A DNA stretch of 64,000 nt, taken from the NCBI GenBank assembly GCA_025362975.1, contig JANYES010000018.1, positions 1 to 64,000 of the forward strand, in the 5' to 3' direction. Below are positions 1-8,765 of this stretch, piece by piece. The notes beneath the pieces were generated by a model that ran no database searches, was not told the DNA's origin, and worked only from the letters and a program-made list of their open reading frames with translations. Source of the DNA: Alphaproteobacteria bacterium. GTDB lineage: Bacteria > Pseudomonadota > Alphaproteobacteria > Rickettsiales > SXRF01. Position 1 is the first letter of the stretch. Every line of letters begins with the position of its first letter. The translations under genes were made by a program, and so were the position numbers.

Positions 1-459
1 ATTTGCACTGCCTGATTCATCGGCGTATTTTGGTACCAGTTCCATGTCCATGAAGGGTGATTTGCCCGGTTTGTCGAATTGTGTTCCCGGCTTCATAGGA
101 TCGTACCAGTAAAGCACCTTGTGGCCTGATTTATCCTGTACAGCGTTACTGACGGTGACTTGTTCGGCCTGCGCAGGCGTACTTATGTCATGTGTGTGTT
201 CCTCTCCTCCTATAGGTACTAAATCCATGCCGCAGATCGGGCATTTACTCGGCGTATCGGAAATGATCTGCGGATGCATTGGACAAGTATATTTCACTGC
301 TGCCGCTTCTGCGGCATAAGCCTGCGTAATAAAGCTGGCCTTGGAAATACTATCCAGAACCGAGTGCGCCTGTGGAGGCAACACCGTGCCTAATCCATTT
401 AGCAATGCCTGAGAGCCAATTAGAACTCCCATCAGAAGCGGCAGCGGTGAGCGTTTCAT
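1..459 (-). CDS. cusB: CusB-like periplasmic adaptor of RND copper/silver efflux, N-terminal part (cut by window edge)
   Basis: Reading leftward from an ATG at 457-459 gives an open frame of 153 codons to the window edge. After a signal-like N-terminus comes a heavy-metal-binding segment with YTCPMHP followed by CPICGMDLVP. A segment containing YWYDPMKPG, GKSPFMDMELVPKY comes next. This pair of motifs is the usual start of CusB-type membrane-fusion proteins, which link the inner-membrane RND pump to the outer-membrane channel. The start codon directly abuts the TAA stop of the upstream gene, so it belongs to the same operon. The adaptor core and presumably the pump gene lie left of the window. 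Confidence 0.88.
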   Translation of the reverse strand, partial: MKRSPLPLLMGVLIGSQALLNGLGTVLPPQAHSVLDSISKASFITQAYAAEAAAVKYTCPMHPQIISDTPSKCPICGMDLVPIGGEEHTHDISTPAQAEQVTVSNAVQDKSGHKVLYWYDPMKPGTQFDKPGKSPFMDMELVPKYADESGSAN

Positions 460-810
460 TTATTTCTTCTCCATCATTTTCATATCTTTCATCGGCATAT
501 CCTCCATGCCCATTCCTTCCATATTCATGTTCATGGAGCCTTTATTTTCCTCAAACACGGCCTTACCGTCCTTAACATCCTTAACTTTCATGAGGGGCAT
601 GGTGCAGCAGGGGCATTGGCCGGGCTGGTCTGAAAACCAAGTCGGTTTCATCCCACAAGAATAGACCGGCTTGCCTTCGTGCACTAACTGCGTGGCTTGT
701 TCCACGGTAAGCGGCGATGGCTTATGCTGCGGATCGGTCTGATCCGCAGCATAAGCCGCGCCGTTCAACAGTGCTAAGGAAAGCAGGAGAATAGTAAGTA
801 GCTTTTTCAC
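460..810 (-). CDS. Small exported Met-rich heavy-metal-binding protein
   Basis: A 116-aa protein with a clear Sec signal peptide ending near AAYAA. The mature part has YSCGMKP and CPCCTMPLMKV, a variant of the YxCxMHP...CPxCxMxL metal-binding module seen in CusB and CopA. Its C-terminus is very rich in Met (repeated MNM, MGM, MKDM). It is probably a periplasmic Cu(I)/Ag(I) binding or carrier protein acting with the Cus-like pump. Its stop codon abuts the start of the adaptor gene, and the outer-membrane factor gene lies upstream. The precise role is inferred from composition and context. Confidence 0.75.
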   Translation of the reverse strand: MKKLLTILLLSLALLNGAAYAADQTDPQHKPSPLTVEQATQLVHEGKPVYSCGMKPTWFSDQPGQCPCCTMPLMKVKDVKDGKAVFEENKGSMNMNMEGMGMEDMPMKDMKMMEKK

Positions 811-837
811 AATGGCCTCCTTTCAGAATCCACCTAT

Positions 838-1110
838 TTAAAGATGACAATGACGGACTGAGGGTAACGCATACCCGCCATTAACCGGTATGCTGCCAGT
901 GAACGGATACTGCGATACGCCAGTCATAGACGCTTGCTGGTCAGTTTTCGCAACTGAGCCAGACGAATTCTTGTTGCCCATTTGCTGAAAATAGGCTGAA
1001 TCCTGTTCCATCTTGCGCTCTTGTTGTACTGTATCACCAGCGTATGCCTGTGATGCCATGGCACTGGCTGCAACAAGAGTAGCAATGCTAAGAGGTGCTA
1101 ACTTTTTCAT
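838..1110 (-). CDS. Small exported protein, paralogue of the 16328-16615 product
   Basis: A 90-aa protein with a signal peptide ending in SQAYA. The mature part has the pattern AGxTVxQxxxMExxSAY, a low-complexity middle, and VSQYP before a Gly/Pro-containing tail. The same pattern occurs in the 95-aa product at 16328-16615, and both genes sit beside a TolC-family gene. The start overlaps the stop of the upstream outer-membrane factor gene by four bases (ATGA), which implies translational coupling. I do not know its function. A periplasmic accessory of metal efflux is an inference. Confidence 0.7.
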   Translation of the reverse strand: MKKLAPLSIATLVAASAMASQAYAGDTVQQERKMEQDSAYFQQMGNKNSSGSVAKTDQQASMTGVSQYPFTGSIPVNGGYALPSVRHCHL

Positions 1111-2342
1111 AACGATTCTCCTATAAGATAGTGGTTGAAATCAGCAACAAGAGCGGTGTGTCTAGCATGCTCCTGTGCTAGGGAAATACGAGCAGAAAGG
1201 GCATCCCGCTTCGCCTTGAGGTACATGGCCAGATCGCCTTTGCCCGCCTCATACTCCCTGGTGAGCGCTTTTGCAGAAGCCTCCAAATGAGTATTCTTGG
1301 TTTTGAGTAATTCGATTTTCTTACTGCTAGTATCGATCTGTGCTTGTAGATGATCGAGCTTTTCAATGACGTTGCGCTTAACGGTATCCTGATCAAGTTC
1401 TGCGGAATGCAGTGCCGCTTTCGCCCCCTTTAATTTGGGGCGCTGGCTTTCTGATGCCCATAATGGAATGCTTAAGCCCACCATGATTGTACTGGCTTTG
1501 TCACCGCCATACATGCGACCATAATTGGCCTGCACTTCAAAACTGGGGCCAAATTCCGCCTCACGCGTATCTACATCCTTTCGTGCCATTTCAATATCCT
1601 TCGAGCCTATTGCTACCGGATAGGTCTTGTTCGGATCATGATCCCAGGCAACCAGCGTCACTGGCGGCATTTCGATATCCGGTGTTTCACCTACCATGTT
1701 GGTGAGCATGGCCATGACCTCGTGCTTTTCCTCATCCAGTTCGGTGCGCATGATCTGCACCTCTGTACTTTCCGCCTGGCTCATGGAAAGCTGGCTTCCG
1801 CCCGCTTGGTTCGCCGCGATGCGGCCTTTAATGCTGGTTCGCTCGGAACTGAAAAGTGCGGCTTGGCTGTCGAGCAGCTTTTCCTGTTCCTTAATGCGCT
1901 GCCATGTCGCAAGCACGGTAATCAACTTGGCTTTCATGGTGGCAAAAGCGTAATCCGCTGCCAATTGTTGTTTGTGGGCATCCGCCTGCACCTTTTTTGA
2001 TTTCGCGCTACGGGTACCAAAGGCCGGAATACTTTGCTTAAAGCCGACCATTTTTTCTTCCTGATTGCGCGACATGCTGGAGCCGATTGGGTAGTCCTGT
2101 TCCTCTACGAATAGCATAGGGTCGGGCAGCCCTAGTTCACCCTTGGCATAATGCTCAGAGGATTCCGCCTTAGCTTGCAGGGATGCGATTTCAGGGTGCT
2201 GGCGCAACTTTTCAAGCAAGCGGGTGAATGAACCGATTTCCTGCGGTGGGTTATCCTGTGAGGCGTGGGCGATTTCTTCTGCCTTCGCCGGAAGCGCCAT
2301 GCTGATTGATACCAGCAATGCTATAGTAATAATCTTAAACAT
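1107..2342 (-). CDS. TolC-family outer-membrane factor (CusC-like) of the copper/silver efflux locus
   Basis: A 411-aa protein with a signal peptide ending near LPAKA, then long alpha-helical segments typical of the outer-membrane efflux protein family. Examples are LPDPMLFVEEQDYPIG near the N-terminus and repeated coiled-coil stretches rich in Ala, Lys and Glu. It would form the trimeric exit duct of a tripartite RND pump. It is the first gene of a tight minus-strand run leading to the Cus-like adaptor at the left edge, so Cu/Ag is the likely substrate. The metal is inferred from neighbours, not from this protein. Confidence 0.85.
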   Translation of the reverse strand: MFKIITIALLVSISMALPAKAEEIAHASQDNPPQEIGSFTRLLEKLRQHPEIASLQAKAESSEHYAKGELGLPDPMLFVEEQDYPIGSSMSRNQEEKMVGFKQSIPAFGTRSAKSKKVQADAHKQQLAADYAFATMKAKLITVLATWQRIKEQEKLLDSQAALFSSERTSIKGRIAANQAGGSQLSMSQAESTEVQIMRTELDEEKHEVMAMLTNMVGETPDIEMPPVTLVAWDHDPNKTYPVAIGSKDIEMARKDVDTREAEFGPSFEVQANYGRMYGGDKASTIMVGLSIPLWASESQRPKLKGAKAALHSAELDQDTVKRNVIEKLDHLQAQIDTSSKKIELLKTKNTHLEASAKALTREYEAGKGDLAMYLKAKRDALSARISLAQEHARHTALVADFNHYLIGESL

Positions 2343-2462
2343 TGAAACCTCTCATGATTGCGTAAAGCACACTGCGGCATAAGCCGAATTAGCGGATGCA
2401 AAGAGGGCAGACTTACGCCGAATACACGAATGGCTAGGCCATGCGAAAACGACGCAGTTACC

Positions 2463-2840
2463 CTACGAGAGGGATTTGGGAGGGCGTTCTTGGGAATTGA
2501 GATGGGCGGACGCAACCGTAGCGTCGGCAGAATAAAGCAGGAATGTTTGACTGCCGATAGCAGCGAACTCTGCTTTAACGGTTGGTAGATTCATGGTTAT
2601 GCCGCCGCTCATCGCTGAGCATTTGGCATTGCACATGCCATCATCGCAGCAGCCGTTCTTTTTCTGTTCTTGCTTGGTGGTTTTAGCGCAGCCCTTGCAG
2701 TCTTTCATATCCTTCATGTCCATTTGCTGCATTTGCATTTTTGCAGCCATAGGGCACTGCTGCTGGGCCTGCGCCGGTAATCCGGCGAGGGCGATGCTTA
2801 AAGAGAGCATCAGCATTGCGATATGTTTAAACCAGTTCAT
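2463..2840 (-). CDS. Exported Cys/Met-rich putative metal-binding protein
   Basis: A 125-aa protein with a signal peptide ending at GLPAQA. The mature half carries dense possible metal ligands: CPMAAKMQMQQMDMKDMKD, CKGC, and NGCCDDGMCNAKC. The C-terminal third is plain (about ten residues of beta-like sequence, then a polar tail). The composition fits a periplasmic copper or silver chelator. It lies between copA and the outer-membrane factor gene on the same strand, with about 120 bp on each side, so it may have its own promoter. I do not recognise a named family. Confidence 0.68.
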   Translation of the reverse strand: MNWFKHIAMLMLSLSIALAGLPAQAQQQCPMAAKMQMQQMDMKDMKDCKGCAKTTKQEQKKNGCCDDGMCNAKCSAMSGGITMNLPTVKAEFAAIGSQTFLLYSADATVASAHLNSQERPPKSLS

Positions 2841-2971
2841 AGGGGTTACTATACCAAATATCTGTTAAAAAACAATAAAATATACAAGTTATTAGAAAAT
2901 ATCAGTTATATTGCTATATTTGTGTCCTGCTCATTTATTCGGTTTATTCCTCTAAATAGTTACAAATAAGT

Positions 2972-5347
2972 TTACAACTTCACCGAGCGCAAGCGCAGTG
3001 AATTCATAATAACAGACACCGAGCTTAGGGACATGGCCGCGCTGGCAATGATTGGGCTAAGGAGGATGCCAAAGAACGGATAAAGTACACCCGCTGCCAC
3101 CGGCACACCGAGGGCATTATAAATAAAGGCAAAAAACAAGTTCTGCCGAATATTGCGCATAGTGGCGCGGCTTAAGCGGCGGGCTTTAACGATACCCATC
3201 AAATCACCATGCAACAGGGTAATCCCCGCGCTTTCCATCGCCACATCTGCGCCGGTTCCCATCGCTATACCGACTTGGGCTTGCGCCAGTGCGGGAGCAT
3301 CATTGATACCATCGCCAACCATTGCTACTTTACGGCCTTGTTCCTGAAGTTTCCTTACTACCTCGTTTTTCTGATCGGGCAGCACGTCGGCTTCGATTTC
3401 CTCAATCCCGACTTTCTTTGCCACTGCCTGCGCCGTTAACTTGTTATCGCCGGTTAGCATAACGATGCGCAGCCCATCGGCTTTCAATTGTTTGATGGCT
3501 TCTATGCTGGTTGCCTTGATCGGATCGGCCACGGTCACAATGCCAGCCGCTTTGCCATCAATAGCGACAAACATCACTGTTTGCCCTTGTGTACGGTAGG
3601 AATCAGCTTTGGTTTTTACACCAGTGGCAGAAATATTTAGCGATTCCAGCAATGCCAGATTACCCAGCGCTACCTGTTTGCCGTTAACCTTACCGGTAAC
3701 GCCCTTACCGGTAACGGCCTGAAAATCATTCACTGCCACAAGCGATACGTCACGTGCCTGTGCACCTTCGACAATCGCTGCCGCCAAGGGATGTTCGCTC
3801 CCACGTTCCAGACTGGCAGCAAGTGAGAGCAGCGTTCTTAAATCGAATCCCTCGGTTGGTATCACAGTCATAAGCTTAGGTTTGCCTTCCGTCAGTGTGC
3901 CGGTTTTATCGACAATCAGCGTATCGACTTTTTCAAACGCTTCCAATGCTTCGGCATTTTTAATCAACACGCCTTCTTTTGCACCTCTGCCTGTTCCAGC
4001 CATGATTGCCATCGGCGTAGCGAGTCCCAACGCGCAGGGACAGGCGATAATCAGCACCGCTACTGCATTGAGGATAGCGTAACCAATACGCGGCTCCGGC
4101 CCATATATGCCCCAGGCAAAAGCAGTAATGATTGACGCCAATATAACTACAGGCACGAAATAACCCGAAACCTGATCGGCCAGTCTCTGAATCGGTGCAC
4201 GGGAACGCTGCGCTTTACTGACCATATCGACAATATGGGCTAGCAACGTGTCGTTGCCGATCTTTTCTGCGCTCATGGTAAAACTGCCATTACCGTTAAT
4301 AGTCGCACCTGTTACCTTATCGCCAGCGTGTTTTTCTACCGGTATGGACTCGCCGGTGATCATTGATTGATCAACGGAACTGGTACCTTCCTTTACTTCA
4401 CCATCCACTGGAATTTTCTCACCGGGACGAACGCGTAAAATATCGCCCCTATGGACATCGGCCAGAGGGATATCCTGCTCGCTGCCATCTGAATTAACTT
4501 TACGGGCTGTATCTGGCGCTAATTTCAGCAAAGCGCGGATGGCGCTGCCGGTTTGCGCCCGCGCTTTCAGTTCCATCATCTGACCGAGCAACACAAGTGC
4601 CGTGATAACAGCGGCAGGCTCGAAATAGATTTGAGGCATTTCATTATTGCCAAGCAATCCCGCAAGTAGTTGCGGCGCGATAGTCACGATCAGACTGTAA
4701 AGGTAGGCCACACCGACGCCAAGTCCGATAAGCGTGAACATATTAGGGCTTTTATGTTTCACTGATTGCCATAAGCGCACTAAAAACGGCCATCCCGCCC
4801 ATAGCACCACAGGCGTGGCAAGTGCCAGCTGCACCCATGCGCTGACCGGATTCATCAGGAATTCATGCAGGCCTTGCCATAAATGCCCGCCCATATTGAT
4901 AACCAGCAGCGGGATAGAAAGCGCCGTGGCAATCCAAAACCGGCGCGTCATTTCTTTCAGCTCCGGGTCGGCGCCATCGCTGTCGGCAATATTCTCCGGC
5001 TCCAGCGCCATGCCGCATTTCGGGCAAGTGCCGGGGCCGAGTTGACGCACTTCCGGGTGCATTGCGCAGGTGTAAATCACATCTTTGCCGCCTTCGTCAG
5101 GCTTTACTATAGTCGCAGGCTTCGCATGGCCGTGACAGCATCCGCCATGCGCCTTCACCGGCTGCGTGTAATCGCCTGGATTGGCCTTGAATTTCTCCAA
5201 GCACCCCTTGCTGCAGAAATAATAATGGTCATCGCCAAGGTGATGCGTATATTTCGCCGTGCCCGGATCGACATTCATGCCGCATACCGGGTCTTTCATC
5301 GTATTCGTATTTGCTGCGGTCGCATGGGGGGCGTGTTGCATCATCAT
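2972..5347 (-). CDS. copA: Cu+-translocating P1B-type ATPase
   Basis: A 791-aa P-type ATPase. Residues 18-60 form a YHS-type domain (DPVCGM...YYFCSKGC). Residues 91-118 form a heavy-metal-binding segment (YTCAMHPEV...[10 protein letters not shown]). The catalytic core shows TGES (331), the membrane CPC motif (436-438), DKTGT with the phosphorylated Asp (480), the SEHP motif (517-520), TGDN (632) and GDGIND (678). A YN pair and an MSLSS segment in the last membrane helices match the Cu+ (P1B-1) signature. It would pump Cu+ (or Ag+) from the cytoplasm. The start follows GGAG and overlaps the merR-type stop by four bases, so the two are co-transcribed. Confidence 0.95.
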   Translation of the reverse strand: MMMQHAPHATAANTNTMKDPVCGMNVDPGTAKYTHHLGDDHYYFCSKGCLEKFKANPGDYTQPVKAHGGCCHGHAKPATIVKPDEGGKDVIYTCAMHPEVRQLGPGTCPKCGMALEPENIADSDGADPELKEMTRRFWIATALSIPLLVINMGGHLWQGLHEFLMNPVSAWVQLALATPVVLWAGWPFLVRLWQSVKHKSPNMFTLIGLGVGVAYLYSLIVTIAPQLLAGLLGNNEMPQIYFEPAAVITALVLLGQMMELKARAQTGSAIRALLKLAPDTARKVNSDGSEQDIPLADVHRGDILRVRPGEKIPVDGEVKEGTSSVDQSMITGESIPVEKHAGDKVTGATINGNGSFTMSAEKIGNDTLLAHIVDMVSKAQRSRAPIQRLADQVSGYFVPVVILASIITAFAWGIYGPEPRIGYAILNAVAVLIIACPCALGLATPMAIMAGTGRGAKEGVLIKNAEALEAFEKVDTLIVDKTGTLTEGKPKLMTVIPTEGFDLRTLLSLAASLERGSEHPLAAAIVEGAQARDVSLVAVNDFQAVTGKGVTGKVNGKQVALGNLALLESLNISATGVKTKADSYRTQGQTVMFVAIDGKAAGIVTVADPIKATSIEAIKQLKADGLRIVMLTGDNKLTAQAVAKKVGIEEIEADVLPDQKNEVVRKLQEQGRKVAMVGDGINDAPALAQAQVGIAMGTGADVAMESAGITLLHGDLMGIVKARRLSRATMRNIRQNLFFAFIYNALGVPVAAGVLYPFFGILLSPIIASAAMSLSSVSVIMNSLRLRSVKL

Positions 5348-5769
5348 TTTCTTCTCCGTTTACCCTGGATATACTCAAGAATCGGACACATATCCACTGG
5401 CGCATTTCCGCCTGGGCATTGTTTTACCAAGGCCTTCAACGCTTTCCTAATCTCTTTTAGCTCAAGTATTTTTGTTTCGGCGGCAGCGATCTTAGCATCC
5501 GTTTTATCAATAATCTGTGCGCAAGTTGCTGTATCGGAGCTGGTGAGCGCCAATAACTTCTTAATTTCGACTAAAGTAAAATCGAGCGCTTTAGCGCCTT
5601 TAATAAAACGAATGGTAGATAAGGTATCGCCATTAAAAAGCCGATAGCCAGCGCGTGAGCGCTCTGCCGCCTTGATCAGCTTCATCTTTTCGTAATAGCG
5701 TAGCGTATCGGGGCTAATCCCGGTCTGCTCTGCTAGTTTTCCTATCGTGAAAGTCTTTCCATCTGTCAT
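5344..5769 (-). CDS. MerR-family heavy-metal-responsive regulator
   Basis: A 141-aa MerR-type activator. The winged helix is at residues 7-60 ([20 protein letters not shown]), a long dimerisation helix follows, and the C-terminal metal loop carries Cys118 and Cys128. Cys83 lies at the spacing of ZntR Cys79. From family knowledge, a Cys here is typical of sensors for divalent metals, while CueR has Ser. It directly precedes copA with a four-base overlap, so it probably controls itself and copA from the promoter just upstream. The predicted -10 box is so close to the ATG that the mRNA may be leaderless. Confidence 0.9.
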   Translation of the reverse strand: MTDGKTFTIGKLAEQTGISPDTLRYYEKMKLIKAAERSRAGYRLFNGDTLSTIRFIKGAKALDFTLVEIKKLLALTSSDTATCAQIIDKTDAKIAAAETKILELKEIRKALKALVKQCPGGNAPVDMCPILEYIQGKRRRK

Positions 5770-5775
5770 CCCGCC

Positions 5776-5807
5776 ATCCTACACCTTGGAGCATACTCCA
5801 AGGTCAA
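5776..5807 (-). promoter_or_regulatory. MerR-type promoter/operator for the regulator-copA operon
   Basis: On the minus strand there is a TTGACC -35 box (5802-5807), a 20-bp spacer and a TAGGAT -10 box (5776-5781). The spacer holds the perfect dyad ACCTTGGAG-TATG-CTCCAAGGT (5783-5804). An over-long 19-20 bp spacer containing a dyad is the hallmark of promoters that MerR proteins untwist. The transcription start would fall at about 5769, the A of the start codon. Confidence 0.88.
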
Positions 5808-5811
5808 GCCA

Positions 5812-6078
5812 TTATTTTTTGGAAGCGGTAGCCGTGATTGGAACGGGTTTTCCGGTCATTTCTTCGCATATTTTCTGCATGCGCTCGAAATGCCGTACAT
5901 TCGCTTCATCCTTCGGCCTTAATCCCGCCTGAATTTCCTGACTGCATTCCTGCGCCAAAATCACTTTTTTCTCTTGCGGGCTTTTACCGGCCAGTTTGTG
6001 TTCCAGCGTGTCGGAATAGTTTGTCGTGCAGGCGCTTAAAGCAAGCCCCACCAGTATCACTGCCGATAGATTGCGCAT
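5812..6078 (-). CDS. Small lipoprotein, third of three tandem paralogues
   Basis: An 88-aa protein starting at ATG 6076-6078, preceded by GGAG. The N-terminus MRNLSAVILVGLALSAC is a lipoprotein signal with lipobox LSAC. The mature part has TLEHKLAGKSPQEKK, a Cys, then FERMQKICEEMTGK. These features recur in the next two upstream genes: an LxxKLA start, one internal Cys and a terminal IC-x-EM motif. The longer frame running up to 6318 overlaps the neighbour and lacks an RBS, so I reject it. Function unknown. It shares an operon with its paralogues under an ECF-type promoter. Confidence 0.75.
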   Translation of the reverse strand: MRNLSAVILVGLALSACTTNYSDTLEHKLAGKSPQEKKVILAQECSQEIQAGLRPKDEANVRHFERMQKICEEMTGKPVPITATASKK

Positions 6079-6079
6079 A

Positions 6080-6337
6080 TCATTTCTCCGCTGTATGAAG
6101 TTTGTGCATTTCGTCGCAAATCTTCCATTGCCGCCCTTCATGGCCGACATAGGAGTTGGAATGACCGCCCGGAACCGGATAGTTGGCATTATGGATACAT
6201 TCGTAATAGGCCGTTTGCTCGCGGTCGGCAGGCGTCGATGCCGCCGCCAGTTTTTCCTCCAAGCTGGGCTGTTTGACGCAACCGGCGAGCAATACCAAGC
6301 CGGAAATGCCTGTGGCAACTTTCATGGCTTTTTTCAT
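6080..6337 (-). CDS. Small lipoprotein, second of three tandem paralogues
   Basis: An 85-aa protein. MKKAMKVATGISGLVLLAGC is a lipoprotein signal with lipobox LAGC. The mature chain starts SLEEKLAAASTPADREQ, has an internal YECIHN segment, and ends RQWKICDEMHKLH. The KLAAA start and the ICxEM motif align it with both neighbours. The stop is one base from the next start and three bases from the previous stop, so the three are clearly one transcription unit. Two Cys besides the lipidated one are shared within the trio and could form a disulfide or bind metal. Function unknown. Confidence 0.75.
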   Translation of the reverse strand: MKKAMKVATGISGLVLLAGCVKQPSLEEKLAAASTPADREQTAYYECIHNANYPVPGGHSNSYVGHEGRQWKICDEMHKLHTAEK

Positions 6338-6340
6338 ACA

Positions 6341-6637
6341 TCACTCATTAACTGAATAAACTTTAGTCATTTCCCAGCAAATATCTTTCATGCGTTGAAC
6401 ATCGGGCATATAAGGAATATTGGCATATGCATTTTTACCCCCGTAATGACGCATTTGGTAACTAACCAGCTGATCTTTTCTCCATTCCGCTTCGGTCAGA
6501 CAAATATTGCGCATCGCCCTGGTGCGCTCCTGCGGCTCAGCTGCGGCAAGTTTTTTGTTAAGTGTTTGTGGGGCGGCTTGTGCGCAGCCGGAAAGGAGTA
6601 ACGCGGTTATCAGCGTAGTTAATGTAAGCGCTTTCAT
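6341..6637 (-). CDS. Small lipoprotein, first of three tandem paralogues
   Basis: A 98-aa protein. MKALTLTTLITALLLSGC is a lipoprotein signal with lipobox LSGC. The mature chain has TLNKKLAAAEPQERTRAMRN, an internal Cys (ICLTEAEW), and near the end VQRMKDICWEMTKVY. It is the promoter-proximal member of the trio. About 60 bp upstream lies the shared bipartite ECF-type promoter. The longest of the three, it has an extra Tyr/Asn-rich segment (YGGKNAYANIPY). I do not recognise the family. Confidence 0.75.
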   Translation of the reverse strand: MKALTLTTLITALLLSGCAQAAPQTLNKKLAAAEPQERTRAMRNICLTEAEWRKDQLVSYQMRHYGGKNAYANIPYMPDVQRMKDICWEMTKVYSVNE

Positions 6638-6678
6638 AAATACCCTCCGTATAGTTTGAAGTTCAATCGTGCTTCTAT

Positions 6679-6710
6679 GTAATACGCGGTGGGCGTGCTT
6701 ATCCCTTAAA
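6679..6710 (-). promoter_or_regulatory. Putative ECF-sigma promoter before the lipoprotein trio
   Basis: Minus strand: TTTAAGGGATAA (6699-6710), 12 bases, then CGTATTAC (6679-6686). The same two blocks with the same 12-base spacing stand before the CnrY-like gene (18101-18132) and before the second efflux operon (16664-16695). The position suits transcription of the lipoprotein operon starting at 6637. Confidence 0.7.
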
Positions 6711-6770
6711 AATATACATTCTATTTTTGAAGGATATATGTGATTGTATGATAGTGTTATTATGGTGTTG

Positions 6771-7604
6771 TTAAGATGCTGCCCGTACAGAATCAGTGGC
6801 GACCGAATGGCCGAATAAGCGCATCAAGGTAAAAATGATAACCAGCGTGGCAGCATAAGCGATCAGTTGCATGCCCGTAGGCCGGTCGGTGTAGCCAATC
6901 AGGGTGTGCAGTACCTTTCCGCCGATGCTGCTTTCGGATAGAAAACCGGAGGTATTCCATATCACTTGAGAGAAAATCGTCACAACCTGTGCCTGCTGAA
7001 GAAATGCTACCGCCTGCGCCGCCATGCCTGCCGCCAGCAGTGCGATGAGCCAGCCTGTCACGGCAAACAGGTAGCGGTTGGGAATGCGAAGTAGCCCCAA
7101 ATACGTTACGCCGCCCACAGCAATGCCAAGCACCAGGCCAAATGCGCCACCCGCTGCCATCGTCACAGCCGTGTCGTTACCAGATATGGCGATGCCATAA
7201 AGAAATAACACAATTTCTGAGCCCTCGCGTAATACGGCGATACCCACGACAATGGAAAGTGCCAGCAATGAGGACCGTCCGGCAGCAACCGCTTCTCCGA
7301 TATTCTTCATTTGCACTGCAATTTGATGACCATGCCTCGCCATCCAGACATTATGCCAGGTGAGCATAAGAACAGCAGCAGTAAGAATGCCGACGTTGAA
7401 CAATTCCTGCCCGACACCCTGCATGGCCGCGCTGATCAAACTGGCAAATGCGGCTACGAGGCAAGCGCCAACGATGCCACCCATGATACCACAGTTAACC
7501 CATAGGCCGCGATGTGGGATGCCGCGCGTGGCCGCAAGTACGATGCCGATCACCAGCCCGGCTTCAATTGTTTCACGGAATACGATGATAAGTGTTGCGA
7601 GCAT
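6771..7604 (-). CDS. FTR1-family iron permease
   Basis: A 277-aa integral membrane protein with about seven hydrophobic helices. It carries both acidic iron-pathway motifs of the FTR1/EfeU family: RETIE at residues 10-14 and REGSE at 126-130. It should move iron across the inner membrane. It is the last gene of a minus-strand set with an outer-membrane barrel (8 bases upstream) and a cupredoxin, downstream of two Fur boxes. The set resembles the cupredoxin-plus-permease pairing of Ftr and Efe systems. A P19-like iron-binding partner and a ferredoxin are not seen here. Confidence 0.9.
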   Translation of the reverse strand: MLATLIIVFRETIEAGLVIGIVLAATRGIPHRGLWVNCGIMGGIVGACLVAAFASLISAAMQGVGQELFNVGILTAAVLMLTWHNVWMARHGHQIAVQMKNIGEAVAAGRSSLLALSIVVGIAVLREGSEIVLFLYGIAISGNDTAVTMAAGGAFGLVLGIAVGGVTYLGLLRIPNRYLFAVTGWLIALLAAGMAAQAVAFLQQAQVVTIFSQVIWNTSGFLSESSIGGKVLHTLIGYTDRPTGMQLIAYAATLVIIFTLMRLFGHSVATDSVRAAS

Positions 7605-7612
7605 GATAAAAC

Positions 7613-8386
7613 CTAAAAATACATTTCATATTCCAGTTTGATGCGTATGGCACTGGTAGCAGCCGTATTAGAGATACCTGCAAAGTAGCCCAGCTCGTAT
7701 TTAAGACCCGGTATAACCTTTCCATAGAGAACAGGACCTAAATAATGCTCCTGCTCATTGAAAGATTTATGATCGTCCCAAGTGCCATAACCGCTTTGCA
7801 ATTCTATCCCAGGCTCAAGATAGGGAAGCCAGCGGTAGCGCATGTTGATGGCAGAAGAAAGATCATTACCGGGTGTAGACTTTGAGCCTACTTCCCGCTC
7901 GCCCCCCAAATTGGCAAGAAAAGTGAAACGGCCAATATCTTTCTGCAACAAAAGCTTCAATTCCACGCTGTCGGCTGTATTTTTTTTAGCTGCAAGATGA
8001 TAGCTGGCAAGCAGTCCTGCATCCACCCAGTATTTGCCAATCGGCCAGAACTGGAAGATATTTTCGAATTCATTGGCGGTAAAATCCTGTGGTTGGCCCG
8101 GCCCGCGCTGAAATGTAGCGAGATACACTTCGGTTTTCCAGTAATCCGTAAAGGCATATCCAACAGAAAACTGGTTTTCCTGTATGTCATTTTTGGCCTT
8201 ATCGGAATCAAAAGTACGCGTACCTGCATATTCTATTTCCGCTTCGCCTCTGGTGACTTGCGGCGAATAGACTTTCCCATCAATTGCAAAAGCGGAACCA
8301 GGTAGCATCGATAAAAAAAGAACGAATATTGCTGCCGCTGCTATTGCGCAATATTGATTTCTGGGACTGGGGAATGCCGATAACAT
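7613..8386 (-). CDS. Putative outer-membrane beta-barrel protein of the iron module
   Basis: A 257-aa protein with a long N-terminal signal ending near SAFA. The mature chain has alternating polar/aromatic beta strands (FSVGYAFTDYWKTEVYLATF, LKYELGYFAGI) and ends in an aromatic residue (KLEYEMYF), as in outer-membrane barrels recognised by BamA. No named family is evident to me. It lies between a cupredoxin gene and an FTR1 permease gene and shares their Fur-type control, so an outer-membrane role in iron entry is a reasonable inference. Confidence 0.7.
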   Translation of the reverse strand: MLSAFPSPRNQYCAIAAAAIFVLFLSMLPGSAFAIDGKVYSPQVTRGEAEIEYAGTRTFDSDKAKNDIQENQFSVGYAFTDYWKTEVYLATFQRGPGQPQDFTANEFENIFQFWPIGKYWVDAGLLASYHLAAKKNTADSVELKLLLQKDIGRFTFLANLGGEREVGSKSTPGNDLSSAINMRYRWLPYLEPGIELQSGYGTWDDHKSFNEQEHYLGPVLYGKVIPGLKYELGYFAGISNTAATSAIRIKLEYEMYF

Positions 8387-8404
8387 AAAAAGTATTCTTT
8401 ACAA

Positions 8405-8734
8405 TTATTTTGCGGTGATGGTGCCGGTGGTGGTATCGCGGTGAAAATCGTCGAAATAACGATAGTCGCCTGCATCGAGCGGCCCTATATACACGATGAT
8501 TTCGTTATTACCGCTGACCACCTTCTCGCGGTTCAAATCCGAGCTTTCAAATTCAGCGGGGGTTGTATCCAGATTTTTCACGGTTATTTTAACCTTCTGA
8601 CCCGCCGGTATCGCCAATTCCTTGGGTGAAAACTGGTTGCCCTGGAGCGTTATGGTATAATCATCGGCGTGCGCGGCGGCTGAGAGCATCAGAAATGCGG
8701 ATAACAGCACTGAATAAACTAATGGCTTTTTCAT
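8405..8734 (-). CDS. Periplasmic cupredoxin-domain protein (FtrB/EfeO-cupredoxin-like)
   Basis: A 109-aa protein from ATG 8732-8734, giving the signal peptide MKKPLVYSVLLSAFLMLSA. A longer TTG-started frame adds eight residues before the signal and is unlikely. The mature part is one cupredoxin fold: FSPKELAIPAGQKVKITVKN, then FESSDL, then GDYRYFDDFH. The Cys ligand of blue copper proteins is absent, as in cupredoxins tied to FTR1 iron permeases, where the domain is thought to help iron oxidation or transfer. The first Fur box begins about 32 bp upstream of the start. Confidence 0.85.
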   Translation of the reverse strand: MKKPLVYSVLLSAFLMLSAAAHADDYTITLQGNQFSPKELAIPAGQKVKITVKNLDTTPAEFESSDLNREKVVSGNNEIIVYIGPLDAGDYRYFDDFHRDTTTGTITAK

Positions 8735-8765
8735 TAGACAAGGACCCTGAACGCTCAAAATTAGT

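Noticed and set aside
4883-5647. Plus-strand frame of 254 codons
   Set aside because: It lies opposite copA and the MerR gene, whose motifs are clear; no RBS and no family.
8405-8758. Longer cupredoxin frame from a TTG start
   Set aside because: Would place eight polar residues before a normal signal peptide; the ATG at 8734 fits better.
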